64,000 nt of DNA from Citrus sinensis (GCF_022201045.2 NC_068556.1:4814001-4878000); one strand, 5' to 3'. Counted from the stretch's first letter, positions 24,499 to 37,800 are shown. Made by a program: numbers and translations. Notes: generated by a model from the letters alone, not told the origin.

Positions 24499-26206
24499 GT
24501 GTAGAAGACGTCGTAATTTATAAGATTGACTTTTCTTTTTCTTACATCTCCAATCATTATCATTTTCTTGTCGAGGTGAATTTGTATCGTTCATAGTTTA
24601 TATAGCATAATGTAATAATAATTTATATAATAATATTTTTCTAATGAAACATCCTTTTAAGTTATTAAAATAAGAGATATGTTAAAAGATTAAAATAAAA
24701 CTCTAATATATTATAAGATAAAATATAAGGTATTGGAGTTTGTATTTTGTTTGTCTTTATCTCTTATATTATATATACATATATATTCAATAAGAGGTCC
24801 CACAACTTTACATTAATGGAATTAAATTCTCTTATGTTCTGGGTTTATAAATTATCCTACTTGTGAAGTATGGAAGGAGATCAAAGATCAAATTCAAATT
24901 TTCTGCAGTTGATACTTTGTAATCTAGAACAACTCACTCACAACTATAAGAATAGTAGTTCGAACCCCCACAAAAATTTTGTGGGTTTTAATTTCCCTCC
25001 TTAAAATTGAGTGAAAGTGGTTTAATCTGGACATAAGATTTAATGTAAACTACTAATTCTTGATCCTTGAGTAATAATATCATATAATTAAAAAAAAATT
25101 AAACTTGGTCCAATCTTTTATTAAAAGGATTGTGTTTTAAAGAATCTTTTAATAAGCGTGTATTTTTATTTATATACAATCAAGATTTACTTCTTTATTT
25201 ATATACAGTCAAGATTTACTTCCTTATTTTATTTTATTTAATAACTACCAATCAATTAATTATATTTGTTTAGATAAAAACTCACATTATGAGTGAATAT
25301 TGATTTGATTTTATACTAATATATCATATGTTGTACTAGTATTTTCATACTTTAATAAAGTGCGAGCATCCTCACCAAATAACAATTATAATATATATAT
25401 AGATATAGATATTACCTTAACACCTGTGACCATTGCGAAATATTAGGATTGGTAATTAGGTAACTATCCATCATCTTAAGGGAAATTTTTTACTTTCCTC
25501 CGGAAATTTTCAGTTTTTACTATTACCCCCTATAATTTACGTAACACCCCTTTACTCCTTAACATCGAAGTTTTCACGGAAAACTCATCACACCAACAAA
25601 GCAATAATTGGATGGATGCAATCTCAAATCTCAACCTGCATTTTTTTTTTTTTTTTTTGGCGAACTTTCTATGTACAATTACTGAATTTACAAATCTCAA
25701 TTTTAGTATTTGTTTGCCGACCTCTTGAATGAGCCCGTCAAAGATTGAACCAATTAAACCATTTTTTGTTTCTTTATCCTACTTGTTTACTTTGTATATT
25801 CTAATTGGTTTACTTTCTTTCAATTCTTCCTTTCCTCTATCAAAAATCAATTAATAACAGAACAGATTCTGCCAATTAATAAACTAATTTAAACTTACGA
25901 AATGAAAAATAAAAAAGAAAAGAAGTCTCTCGTTATGATTTAACAAGAGGGTGGGAAATTATTTGTTTCTAATTGTTAAAAACTCGCTTTTTCTTTTTCT
26001 CTTTCTCTTTAATTGGCTGAGTAAAACCTCACAAATTTCGTGCTAAATTTTTGTGTCAATTGCATTAGTATGCCGATTGTTTCTTAGCTAGAAGCCTGAT
26101 GACTTTATGCACGTCTCACTTCAATCAATTGTGCTTACCTTTTTCAATAGAAATATAAGCTACACGTAAATGAAGGGCAACCTTACATGCAATTTCTGCG
26201 AGGTTG
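24499..26206. other. AT-rich gene-free intergenic DNA
   Basis: No gene recognised. There is a poly-T run at about 25642-25658 and several short AT-rich repeats. Confidence 0.5.
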
Positions 26207-26216
26207 TTTAAGTAAT

Positions 26217-26846
26217 GGGTAATTTTTAAAAACCTCCCCTGAGGTTTGGGCTTGTTGCAAGTAGATGGCGAGAATTGATTTATTTGTAAAAAATCCCCTA
26301 TCGTCAGTTAAGTTTAACATTGACCGTTAGTTGACCGTGCAAAGACAATATTACCCTTAACAATAGTTTATAAACGAAAATAACTAAAAAAAAAACCAAA
26401 ATTATTAGCTATTTTACACTTTTTAAATTATTGATATTTTCTTAAAATTTCTATAAAAAAGTTAAAATTAAAAAATTAAAAAATTAAAAAATCCTCTTTA
26501 AATTATTGATATTTCTTTAAAATTCCTACAAGAAAGATAAAATTTAAAATTTAAAATTTAAAAATGAAATAGTCATAATCTTTAACTATGATATTGTAAA
26601 TTTTTAGAATTGATAAGGATAAAATTATCAAAAAATAGGGTTTGTGCTTTTTGCACCAATAATTTTAGTTTTTTTTTAGTTATTTTCGTTTACAAACTAT
26701 TGTTAAGGGTAATATTGTCTTTGCACGGTCAACTAACGGTCAATGTTAAACTTAACTGACGGTAGGGGGTTTTTTACAAATAAATCAATTCTCGCCATCT
26801 ACTTGCAACAAGCCCAAACCTCAGGAGAGATTTTTAAAAATTACCC
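26217..26846. mobile_element. Mutator-type MITE with long inverted repeats, copy 1
   Basis: The ends are GGGTAATTTTTAAAAACCTC and its inverted partner. The arms are nearly 190 bp and include GAGGTTTGGGCTTGTTGCAA and ACCGTTAGTTGACCGTGCAA. A perfect 10-bp direct repeat, tttaagtaat, flanks it (26207-26216 and 26847-26856). Long arms and a 9-11 bp duplication indicate a Mutator-like element. There is no transposase; the 250-bp core is AT-rich. A second family member is at 37986-38623. Confidence 0.88.
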
Positions 26847-27020
26847 TTTAAGTAATTTTACTATAACAGGGGTTTGATAAGACATTTTCTGGGCGTGTTA
26901 AAGGACGTACTCTATTCAATCAGCGGGCCCAATACTCAAGATTTTACAGATTTTATAAAAGGACTATGATGTAGTGAATAGCGATCTACAGATATGGTCC
27001 ATATATTAAGGTACCAAAAG

Positions 27021-27159
27021 ATATATATATATATATATATATATGACTAAGTTACATGCATGTACCTTAGAACCCTCTCACATAAATAATAAATGATGTG
27101 GATTCACTCATTATTCATGTGAGAGGATTGTAAAGTACATGCATGTAACTTAGAGGGAT

Positions 27160-27200
<41 letters not shown>
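27021..27200. mobile_element. Short hairpin element embedded in a (TA)n tract
   Basis: Two (TA)n tracts (27021-27044 and about 27163-27199) enclose a ~118-bp foldback. The arms (27047-27095 and 27108-27153) are inverted copies containing ACTAAGTTACATGCATGTAC and the stretch CCTCTCACATxAATAAT. Elements that integrate in TA microsatellites (for example rice Micron) are known. Family membership here is inference. Confidence 0.6.
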
Positions 27201-27952
27201 CATTTAAGCAGAAATACAAAAAATGAAGAGCAAATTGGCAACATGGCTGAAAGTGACGTCCCTTATCAATAATAATAAAATCTTTAAGCAATATGTTTAT
27301 TATCGTTTTTTGTGGACATAGTATGAATACATGGCCGGCAGCTCACCATTTTGATAATGGTGGCGATTGAAAATATAGAATATTCAACTTAATCGGTTAC
27401 GTTACCAACTAAATAATTCCCACCTAAACCAATAATGCCAAATTTTCAATAAAATTAAAAATCACCAATAATTCCAAAGCTAGCCCTAAACTCGTCGAAT
27501 CATCATTAATTTTGTTGAATTCATCCTTGACAAGGAATAGTCAAGTTTTATTGCATCTCATGATCAAATACATACATCAAATACATGGTCAACAAATGGA
27601 ATTTTCTCGAGAAAATGGCTGGGGGTTTAGGGTTTGCAGAAAAGGAAATTCACAGTGATATATGTGTATTATAAATATGCCACGTGCAAATAATCAAGCT
27701 TACTTAACACGAAAATAAATCACATAAGATTTTGAGAGAACCAAAGAAGAATCAGGCATTAATGAATCCATGAATAATGGAAAGAAAAGAAACCAAACAC
27801 AAATCTTTTTAGTTCTCTAGTTCTTGATATACTACAACATATATATCCAATACAATACATTATGTAGATAAAACCCAAAAAAGGAAAAAAAAAAAAAAAC
27901 ATTTAAGGGGACACTCATGTAATAATTATGTTACAAAAATTGAAAAAAAACA

Positions 27953-28306
27953 TTATGACCTAGTAGACTTACGCTTATGGGATTTTAGTTTATGGGCAGC
28001 AGCTGGTTTGCCAAAGAATCCACAGAAGCCACAACCGTAGAGTTTAGGAGAAGGTGGGTCCAAGGCGGACGGCGGCTCCTTCAACGCCCGGTGCATGCGG
28101 CCTACTCCTCCTCCTCCTCCGCCGCCGCCTTCTGATCGGCTCCGTTGCATCATTACCGCGGCGGCCTTCGGTTTATTGATACGATCACCGGCTTCTTTAT
28201 TTTTCTTGAGACGGTTCAAGTCTCCGGATAAGAACTTGTCATCCCATACCAATCCTGAAGAGCCTTGTCTCCTAAACGACGTCGTAGACCTCGATAAACC
28301 TTCCAT
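27953..28306 (-). CDS. MAPK substrate protein, MASS1/At1g80180-like
   Basis: Intronless, 117 residues, starting at the ATG at 28306. The N-terminus has the family signature SFRRQGSSGLVWDDKFLSG (residues 10-28). The middle is basic and includes RSRSEGGGGGGGG (55-67). The C-terminus carries a proline-directed site DPPSPKLYG (83-91), then CGFCGFFGKP and a basic tail. Arabidopsis relatives (At1g80180 and paralogues, named MASS) are small MPK3/MPK6 substrates linked to stomatal-lineage signalling (established knowledge). The SP site fits phosphorylation by MAP kinases. Low-complexity DNA (a 22-base G run) lies about 170 bases upstream. Confidence 0.88.
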   Translation of the reverse strand: MEGLSRSTTSFRRQGSSGLVWDDKFLSGDLNRLKKNKEAGDRINKPKAAAVMMQRSRSEGGGGGGGGVGRMHRALKEPPSALDPPSPKLYGCGFCGFFGKPAAAHKLKSHKRKSTRS

Positions 28307-28474
28307 TATATATATATTATTATCAGCTCGATCGGCTGCTTGGTTCTCTCTGCCTGGCTTACTATTACGGGGTTTCCCTTTATTTGAATTTGGATTTGGA
28401 GGAGATGCAAATTTGTGGAGTCGAACAAATTATGGTGCTTTGAATGTTTATAACTTCAACTAAAAGGAAGAAGA

Positions 28475-28496
28475 GGGGGGGGGGGGGGGGGGGGGG
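28475..28496. repeat. Poly-G tract, 22 bases
   Basis: An uninterrupted G run within an A/G-rich segment upstream of the MASS-like gene. G-runs of this length can form quadruplexes and are also prone to assembly error. Confidence 0.9.
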
Positions 28497-28826
28497 AGGA
28501 AATGACAAATGAGGAATATGAAAAATAATTCATAAATTGGAATCTTACATGTTAAAGCATGCAAAAAATAATAATTAAATTCGTCATCATCCTCTTTGAT
28601 TTGATGTCTTGTTATTAATTGGAGGTAATAGTAATTTTGAATATTATCACCTCTATTTTGTCAATATCTTAGGGATCATACCTAACCAAAGACCAGAACA
28701 GAAAGCCGTCCTGATCATGATTTGTAAATGTGTTTCCAAGCTCAGTAGTTTTGGTCTTCGCAGCCAAATTTTAATTTATGGCTGTCGCATATACATAATG
28801 TCTCAAAGGATTATGATACTTAACGA

Positions 28827-28849
28827 GGAGAGAGAGAGAGAGAGAGAGA
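28827..28849. repeat. (GA)n microsatellite
   Basis: About ten GA units preceding an A-rich run. Confidence 0.9.
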
Positions 28850-30553
28850 AAAAAAGAAGAAACCTTCTGTGATAATCATTGGATGGTAATGCAGTGGTTT
28901 AGGCCTTGTTTGAAAATTCTGTTAAAATTAATGTTAAAAACTGATTAACAGAGGAAGTTTTCTGTAAAAATTGTTTGTTATCATGTACTCATAATTTTCT
29001 TTTTTTGTTTGTTATAACTTAATAACCCCTTGATGGTTTGAGAATATAGTGTATGTGCATCGGAAATTTAATCTCATGTGCCTCATGGTTGTTATATCAT
29101 GGTCACAAAACTTTATTTATAATTTGTAAGACACAATAATACATAACTGTCGCTTAATTCAGTTTAAAAATGAGGTAGTTAGCTCAATTTATAGAACGTT
29201 TCTGAGTGGTAAAAAGAGGTTTGGGTTGCAAACCTCGTTACGTTGGTGACGACAGAATTGGATTGTTATTAAGTTATAATTAAAAATTTAAAAAAAATTT
29301 TAAAAAAAATTAAAAAAAATCATAAATCACTCTTATAATTATATTTACCAAATTTTATATATTCAATCTTTATTGAATTATGCCATGTAATTGTCTAAAT
29401 TTTAGATTGAGTTTGTTAGTGAGATTACTTTATAAAGTGGAAATCTACCCCTTTAAACAAATGAAAAAATTTGTGATCGGCTAAGAAAGTCAATAATTAA
29501 CAACGTTTGTTGGTTTCCCCAGACCATGCACGAATCATAACTCTCTACTGTTCTAATCAACCCAACATCAGACAAACCTCAAATTAAGATAATTTATCAG
29601 GCATTTGACCCTTGTCTACCCCCAAGAGACACGAAAATGATAAGGCATGGTAGAATAGAACTGTTCTTGCTGTGTTAATTACGTGATTAAAATTTGATTA
29701 TCTTGCAACTGGCTTATTTTAACCGCCATCATCTCGGTAATTCTCGATCACGGGTTTGACTACTTCCTCTCAATCAGCAAAAGAATTAGCACCACACGGT
29801 CATCGGAATATAAAACACTAAGTTGTAATCCAAAACTGCTTAGCTAATTAAATTTTGCTTAAAATATCCCATTGACGATAGTAACCAGCTAAGGAGCTGA
29901 GGCAACATGCAATGACAAAGTCAAATGCCTACGAGCTAACAAGAATACACTAATGGCTTTGGAGGTCCTCAGCTTGGTTTTCATTGAATAATGGTTAACA
30001 GAGGGCGGTACTTTCATATTAGAGTTGAAACTTTAAACCATCTGGTCCATAATCACGCGGGAGCAATGAAAAGAGTGTGGCAGTTAAGGAAGGCTCAATA
30101 CCCTTACAAGTAACAGAAATGAAAGGCAAACAGAAAACCTTCTCAAAGTCCTGAGAAATCGATCATTGTTATGCAGAGATAAGAGATCTCTGCTTGAAAT
30201 TGTCATCCCAAACGCAGTGACCAGTATGTGCACCTATATACATGAAAAATGAGACAAGCTCAAGATATTAACAATGTTAATAAGGTTTCTTACAGACGGC
30301 TTGAGGCAGACACCTGCCAATTGCTGTTTCCTAGGATAAGATTCTCGTTCAGTAACCAACAGATCTGGGAACTACTTCTCCCGAGGTCCTCGCTAAACAC
30401 TAATCATTATCTTCATCACTAAATGGATCGCAGCATATTAAAGGATCATAAGATGTGCTAAAAGTTCGTCTCAAGTCAAGTAAAATTCTTTTTCATCATC
30501 ATTCTCTGCAAAATTTATCACCTTCTAAATGGCAATTCGTTTGGCCCCATTTT
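28850..30553. other. Intergenic DNA with a possible SINE-like segment
   Basis: No gene recognised. At 29175-29245 the order TAGCTCAATTTATAGAAC ... GGTTGCAAACC resembles RNA polymerase III box A and box B, and AT-rich sequence follows. It could be a degenerate tRNA-derived SINE. The right end (about 30200-30553) is probably the 3' UTR of the C3H17-like gene. Confidence 0.35.
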
Positions 30554-32984
30554 TCAACAGCTCCAAGTATCTGCATCACTCACAGTACCTGGCCTCCTCT
30601 TTTCCTTGAGTATTTCACTCAGAGGTTTTGGTCCCTGGAAGTCTGTCAATGTTCGGCTTAAATGTCCCACTTTCCCAAAGTGACCACCAGATTCTTCAGC
30701 CTTTTTCTTCTCTTCTCTAATCTCAGCAAGGGACTTGGGTCCTGTAAATGCAGTCTCAGTCTGACTAGATCTTCTCTCACTTGAAAATGGTTTCCTCGAG
30801 ATGGCAGATAAATGAGACTTCCTTTTAAGCAGCCTTTTTCCTTTATGATGCTGCCTAAGTATATTAGATTTTGAATGCCTAGCCCACCCATGCTGGTTGG
30901 CACCATTTGGAAGAGTTCCCTTGTGTCCATGTGACTCAATATAGTTCTTTCCAAATTCTGATGCCAACCTACCATGCAACAGCAGACCTCGGTGCCTTCC
31001 CTGGATTCGACCCATCAAACGAGATGATTCATGCCTTCTGGTTGAATGAACAATTGAATGACCATCAACTACCCTGCGTTTCCTCAGATAATCTCGAAGA
31101 TCTGCATTACAGTCATCTACAGAGACTTTCATTGGGAAGAGTTTTCTCTTTCGAGACAACATTGAATCCAATATCCTCTCTCTTGCACGGCCAGGGTATT
31201 CTCTGACCTTATCTAGAATATGCTCATTATCCAAATAATAATGAACATTGTATGTCTCGCCTTCATGTGGTTCTGATTCTGGATACATAGGGTCATACTC
31301 AATCGGACCTTCAAAATCATAACCCAAGAAATGACCATTCAGCTCTCTGTGCTCCCTATTAGTAGCAAGTAAGTACTCTGAATCATCCTCAAAACCCAAA
31401 TTCTCCGCTCTATTTTCATTATCCACAAGAACATCAAATCCTGGGGATGATTCCAGTCGCTCCTCAGGTTCAACATGGTCATCCGCATGCTCATCAGAGC
31501 TCCAATCTGTATATAGATGAGATTTAGTTTTCATAAAGCCTTCTGCTGCTACCATGGAATCTGACTTGACAACGGCCACAGTTTCACCCTCAGATAGAGA
31601 TATCTGAGGGGAGGCACGTCTCTCTGGGATTCTTTTGGGTGCTGATTGCAGTAGGTGACCCTTGGGCTGGACTCTCACATCCACTGCTAGTTTTAACGGA
31701 GCTTCAGATGGATTGGGACGTATTTCTGTTGGTGGTGACCCAGTGCCATCTCCTGCAGATGTCTTATTTTCTGATAGAAGGGCATCAGTAACTGCAGAAG
31801 CCGATTTTGAAGATTTCCCATTGGGTGCAATACCATCAGGGCCATGCAAAAAGGAGCATCTATCTCCTCTGCTGCAGAATCCATTGAAGTAAAAATAACA
31901 TGGAATGCTAGTCTTGTTCACTGGTATAGAAGATTGACATGGCAATGAAACGGATTCTGATGGTGCTTCAGTCACATGCGCATCCAATGGCTGTGAAAAC
32001 AACAAACAAATTTATTACCGGACTCATTGACATTGATGATAACATTAACAGTTTAAAAAACACAGCCACCAATCAGAAAATAATTCATAACTAAGGAACA
32101 TAAAAGTTTGCCGCAAAGAAGTTTTCATGACACCTGAAAGGCAATGTATCATTGCGAAAGAAGGTATTAATTGTCTAACCTACTAATGAATAATAAAGGT
32201 TTCTAGCATACAACCAATCACAATTTTCTGAACCATTGTTAGAGTACAAACTAATTATTAAACATGGAAGAAAAATACCAATAACAAAATGTCTGAAAGC
32301 AAACTGAAATGTTTACAGCAAGCAACTAATGTGAAGCTCCAATGCGCTAATCAAACATTAGGTAGAAGCAAAGAATTTAATATATTTATGCGCTTACAGG
32401 ATGTCTGAAACCACATCTGGGATTGATACAGTTACCAGCCAACCAGTACCAGCAATCCCTGGGGTTGAGCCTGGCAATTTCATTGTGACGATATTCACAA
32501 TCAAGCCCCTGAAAAGAAGCGCAAGAAACACAGAACAACAAACTCAATTACTCAACGTATCAAAAGAAATCGTAGAATTTAGCTTTATAGAGTAAGCAAA
32601 GAGAGCACTGTTCAGTTGGAATGGAAACAACAATAGAACAATGTAATTATCGCAGTATTATTATCACATTCATAAATTAACGCTAGATCAAGCAAAATAT
32701 TAAAATCAAAGGCTAGAGTAAGAAAGATCGTCAAAATGTAGGGTTAATTTCAAGAGTGGCAGGTTGTAGAACAGTGATGGAAGCCAAAAGTAAGATCATT
32801 TTCCATTTCTTGCGTTTGGAAAACAAAACAAAACCAGAAGACGATTAATGGAAATTAACAAGAAGATTAGTTAGTTAGCTCATAATCGATGATTACGATG
32901 ACGAAACTTCACCTTCTTGCATGTGAGAGGAGAAGCGAGGAAATATACGCAATCTGTGTTACGCTTTTGAAGTTCTTCTTCCAT
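30554..32984 (-). CDS. Zinc finger CCCH domain protein, C3H17-like
   Basis: Three exons on the minus strand: 32913-32984, 32398-32508 and 30554-31990, all phase 0 with GT-AG borders, giving 539 residues. Three CCCH fingers lie at the N-terminus: residues 12-32 (C-x9-C-x5-C-x3-H, spanning exons 1-2), 43-60 (C-x7-C-x4-C-x3-H, DCWYWLAGNCINPRCGFRH) and 92-110 (CYFYFNGFCSRGDRCSFLH). The remaining 430 residues are acidic in the middle and strongly basic later (KGKRLLKRKSHL), and end with repeated LAEIREEKKKAEESG / LSEILKEKRRPG motifs. This layout matches Arabidopsis At2g02160 (C3H17), a probable nucleic-acid-binding regulator (established knowledge). The C-terminal end relies on the first in-frame stop. 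Confidence 0.88.
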
Positions 32985-33161
32985 TTTCAATTTTGCTGCA
33001 AGCAAAAAAAGAAGAAAAAAAGCGAGACTCAGAGCGAGAGAGAGAGAGTGATCAAGGAGCTTCCGTGAGACGAGATCACTGTTCGAAATTTTTACTTACA
33101 TTGGCGAAGGTATCATTAGTTGGTAACTCGGCGATCGTCAAAACAGATCATGGCCCGCGTG

Positions 33162-33600
33162 CCGTAACTTTTAATCTATTGTTATCAGAGAAATTATCCG
33201 CGTGCGCTCGTTTTTTTAATTTTTTAAAAAATATATAATTCTTCTTTTTTTTTTCGCTCGAATTCAGCTGAAGCTACAATTTTTTTTTTTTTTACTTTTC
33301 TACTTCTATTTGGAGATAGTTAAAACAACTAATAGAATATTATATAAATAATTTTTTTATTCTCAAATATAAAAATTATCCGTAACTTTTAATCTATTGT
33401 TATCAGAGAAATTATCAGCGTGCGCTTGTTTTTTCTAATTTGTTTAAAATATATAATTTTTCTTTTTTTCGTTCGAATTCACCTGAAGTTACGTTTTTTT
33501 TTTTTTTTACTTTTTTACTTCTATTTGGAGATAGTTAAAACAACTAATAGAATATTGTATAAATAACTTTTTTACTCTCAAATATAAAAGATAAATTATC
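33162..33600. repeat. Tandem duplication (~218 bp unit) upstream of the C3H17-like gene
   Basis: 33162-33379 and 33380-33600 are two diverged head-to-tail copies, each starting CCGTAACTTTTAATCTATTG and carrying ACTTCTATTTGGAGATAG. The first begins about 180 bases upstream of the C3H17-like start codon. The unit includes the left arm of the foldback element described next plus its flank. Confidence 0.88.
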
Positions 33601-33874
33601 TACCAACCACTTATTTTTTTCATATTTTTTAAAATACAAAATTATTAATTTTTTTTTTGCTGAACTCCACTTAAAGTTATATTATTTTACACTTTTCCAC
33701 CACTCTATCATTGTGAAATAATAATTTTACCCATATGATGTTAGTAAAGTTCTAACGGTATTACAACGAAAGTAAACCAATGAAAAAAATGTAACTTCAA
33801 GTGGAACACTGTAAAAAAAAATTGTGTATTTTTATAAAACGGTGAAAAAATGGATGGACGGTGGATAATTTCTC
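33188..33874. mobile_element. Mutator-like foldback element with reiterated left arm
   Basis: The outer termini GAGAAATTATCC and GGATAATTTCTC are inverted. The right arm (about 33775-33874, complement) pairs with three versions of the left arm, beginning at 33188, 33406 and about 33590 (the third is the most diverged). Flanking 9-mers ttgttatca and ttattatta match at 7 of 9 positions, suggesting an aged Mutator-type duplication. No coding capacity. Confidence 0.6.
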
Positions 33875-33883
33875 TTATTATTA

Positions 33884-34862
33884 AAAAAATTATTAATTAT
33901 AGTGTGTAATAAATATAATTTTTAAATAATAATTTTAATAAAAATATTACGTAGCTTTACCAATCTTCTAAAAAAACTTCATTAATTAATTAGAGTTATT
34001 GTTCTGTCAAAGTTACCCTTAATTCATTCTTAGTGTACTGCATAATTCTTATTCTTCTTCCTCTTTCTCTCCAATTATAATCTCTTTTCTTCCTCTATTT
34101 AGCAATTAAATTGAAAAACATTAAAGAATCAACAAGTTTTGATTGTGCTTGTTGCCCTTGTATCAACTTCTTGAAATGATAAATTTTAGATTATTCTCTT
34201 ATGAATTAATTATCTTTAAATTATCTCTCATTTTAAAAAATTAAAAGTTACCTCATTTTTATTCAAAAGATAAGAAAAAAAATGATAGTGACTTGATAAT
34301 TTTTTTTAATCTTCTGAACAAAAATAAAAAATAAATTAAGATTTTTAAAAATAAAAAAAAATAATTTAAAAATAATCAATTCACGAAAATAATCCAAACT
34401 TAACCCTTCCAAACTATACCATTGAACAATCTTGCACCACTTTGTGGTTCATTTTGTTTATTCGATGGCCTCTCAGATTCATCTAAGAAAAATGACAAGT
34501 TTAATTAAAGAGCTCGATTATAATAACAATAATAATTAAGAAGATGAAGATGAAGTCAGTAAAGCAATTCTTTTACACAACCAAACATATCGTACAAATG
34601 CAAAATTCCCGTGGAAAAGCTAGGCGTTGCCATTTACTAAGAAACTGTAAGCTTCTTACAGAATGAAATCCAGAAAAGTGTAGTTTCTCTCATCATCAAA
34701 AGGTTTCTTTTGCATTCTGTACCATTCATCCCGTATTATTTGATATCTTGGGAGGATTTATGTCCATTTCGACAACGTTATTCAAGATCAATTTTATTAC
34801 ACAAAATTTTGGCTGAAAAAACATAGGATGTCGCAGCTGCTTCTATAATGTCCCTCCATCCA
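33884..34862. other. Intergenic DNA and probable 3' UTR of the b5 reductase gene
   Basis: AT-rich sequence without a gene. The right part (from about 34560) is likely the 3' UTR of the minus-strand gene that stops at 34863. Confidence 0.5.
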
Positions 34863-37800
34863 TCAAAATTTGTAAACCATTTGCTCAGTGTATCCTAGAT
34901 CTTTGAGTATCCCAGAAAGCTGCAACAAAACAGTCAATAAGCAGATTAACACAGGAACAATTTTTTTTTTTTTAATTCATTCTTCACCACCAATGGAAAA
35001 CCCCAACATGCATTTTCCATACCTCTCCTTGTGAATAGTCTTTAGCCTTTTCACCAGATACATGTTTCATCATTCCAGGGGGTCCGCATACCTAAATAAG
35101 CACAAAGAGGTGATCAATGTTCAAAGTGAGTTAAATCTCTGAATTTGAGATGCAAAACAACGCGACCCACTTACCAGGATAAGAGCATCATCACTGGGGC
35201 TTGGCAAGCCTTTTAGGGCCGTATCCTTAGAGATGTATCCTACGCCTCCTTTCCAATTCTTTGTTGGATTGTCTACAGTGTAGAACACCTGACGTTTTTA
35301 TCCCAAAGAATTAAATAAATAAGACTAATTCAAAGTTATCTATTTGTAACTACTACTGCAAAACTTTCATCAGAAGCAGTTTGTACCTTCAAATTTGGAT
35401 GGCTAGCTGCTAGTATGTCAAGCTTCTGTTTGAGTAATATATCATCTGGGGATATATTGCCATACAGCAGTGACACCTGTTGACATGGAGGCCCCCATAA
35501 AATGTCAAATAGAGCAGAAAGTTTTAGTCAAGAACTTTCTTTTTAGTTAAAAATGATAAATAAAATGTATGTTACCTGAGTGTTGTCATCTGGATTCTTC
35601 AGTATAGCCTCAATTACCTGAAGCATAGGAGTTATACCTGTGCCACCAGCTATCTGGAAGAAGAAAAACACAGTCATGCAGATGACTTTTGACAATTTAC
35701 ATTATGACACACTTAGTGGATGGCATGGGTAAGAGGAACAAAAATTTCACGCAGCCTTATACCGAATTGTCATTACAAGAAAAGCATTTGTGCTTTATAA
35801 ATCAATTGTCTGTTACTTTGACCTTGACAAATCAAATTTAGCATCTAGATACTATCTCTTACCATGCCAATGTGTTTCTTCATATTGGGAGAGTATCGGA
35901 GCTTTTCAATGGGTCTGCAATAAATAAATGCACTTGAACATGAAAACAGTGTAAAGCGTAAGCTCAGCAGATACCTGTGAATGAGAATAACCTACCCTTT
36001 CACTTCAACTACATCCCCTGGTTTTAAGCTAGCAAAATGCTGACTCATTTTACCCTCAGGATAAACCTGCATGAATTCTCGAAGGAATGAACAAAAGCCA
36101 TTTGTAGAGGAGCATTACATTAATGGTGCAACGACGCAAGGACATCTAAAAGAAATAAGCTGAATAAATTAATGAGAAAACATGCATTTTTAACAACAAA
36201 CCTTAATTAACAAGTCAAAGTGTCCCTTAGCTTCTGTATCTGATATAGGAGTATACCTGAACAAAGAAGTCCCCAAAATTGAAGAAGGTTCTTATCAAGT
36301 CAAATAAATATATAAATCATACAGATTGGTGGAACAAGTTCTGCATGGGCAATGCTAATAGAAACCATAAATATATTAAGGAACACCATTAGTCATTTCA
36401 GAATAAGCACAGCCGAATATATGGTATTCCGTAACATGTTTTCCCAGGTATTGAAGCCATAGAGGATCCTAAGTCAGTTGCTTCGACCACTTTTAACATA
36501 AGTAGATGTGGCAAGAAGGAGAGAGATGAATACAACTTGAGTAAGAATACAGATAAATTTTAATTAATATTGACTTGGCCAAGGCAATTCATCTATTTTA
36601 CAACAACTTCAGGCAGCCCCACGCAACATATAAAATTAATATACATATAGTTGAAAGCAAACAAGTATCAAAATCAATAAACAAGTGCCACAAATAGAAA
36701 AAATGAATTCAAAAAAAAAAAAAAATTGACAGGAAGACTTACGGCCGTACAACATATTTTGTATTTCCTTCAGCATCTTGTCCTAATGGAGCCCTGCAAT
36801 TATAACAAAACATAAGCAATGATTGCAAAGGCAAACTCCATTTAACTCCTATCCAGCACCCCCTCTGAATTCTGAAACTCAAATTCTTCTAGAAAATCCT
36901 TTGCAGTTCAACACCAAGCACCATCAATATAAACAGCGGAACATACCTTGTAAGGATGCATGAAGCAACATCCAAACCCAACTTGGCAGATGGATCAAAT
37001 GAAAACCTGCCATTTTTGAGAAAATAAAGAATTCTGAATGAAAAGTATGAAATTTACCGAGGAAACATGGTAACATTCAAATGGATTCACTTTAAGAATT
37101 ATAATGCAAGGAACTCCTCAAATCCTACAAAGATCTGACTGGTCCCAGATAGTAAAGCATTGAGATGAACATACTGTGTTGATAATAATGAGTTCTATTC
37201 AACTACCGTACAAAACAAAAAAAAAAACAATTGAGCCAAGAAGATATACCTGAACAAATGACTATTGTGGCTTACCCTTGCAGTGTCTTGCAACTTAAAT
37301 CCAATCCACTTGTCCGGATTGAGAGCTGAAAATAAATGAAACATCCATTGAGCTCAAGTGTGTATTAACTTCATATTTAAATTGAAACATCTAGAGAAAA
37401 GTTCACCTCACTAAATCAATCGACAAAAGCTTTACCACTCAATCAAAGATCTAAATCAATTCTATAACACATTTTGGGAAGAGAGACTCACCAATTTTTG
37501 GATCCGTCTCTTCATTGATTTGATCTAGATGAACCTATAATTAAAAAAAAAAAAGTCACAAATATGGTTCACTATTTAGCATAACTCACTCATTGGTCCA
37601 AAAGAAAGCTACATATTCAGCTCACCGCACAATTCACAAACTAATACTTAAACTCAAAAAAAAAAAAGCAAATACTCTGGTAGTCCACATTGATAAGCGG
37701 TCAGATTAAAAGACTACCCAATGGGATTTTCAAGCGAAATTACCAAATTTGGGGATGAAAAGTAACAGTAATAGGAGACTCCACCAGCAACAGCAGCGAT

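Noticed and set aside
24935..25000. AGTAGTTCGAACCCCCAC looked like a box B of a tRNA or SINE
   Set aside because: No box A at the right distance and no cloverleaf; the CCCCACAAAAATTTTGTGGG that follows is just a small hairpin.
28095..28463. Plus-strand open frame with a proline run over the MASS-like gene
   Set aside because: The proline run is the antisense of the Gly-rich segment of the recognised minus-strand protein.
37271..37276. GTAAGC donor inside exon 3 of the b5 reductase gene
   Set aside because: Using it would remove the conserved SHNSHLFR segment; reading through to the next donor at 37249 keeps the frame and the family sequence.
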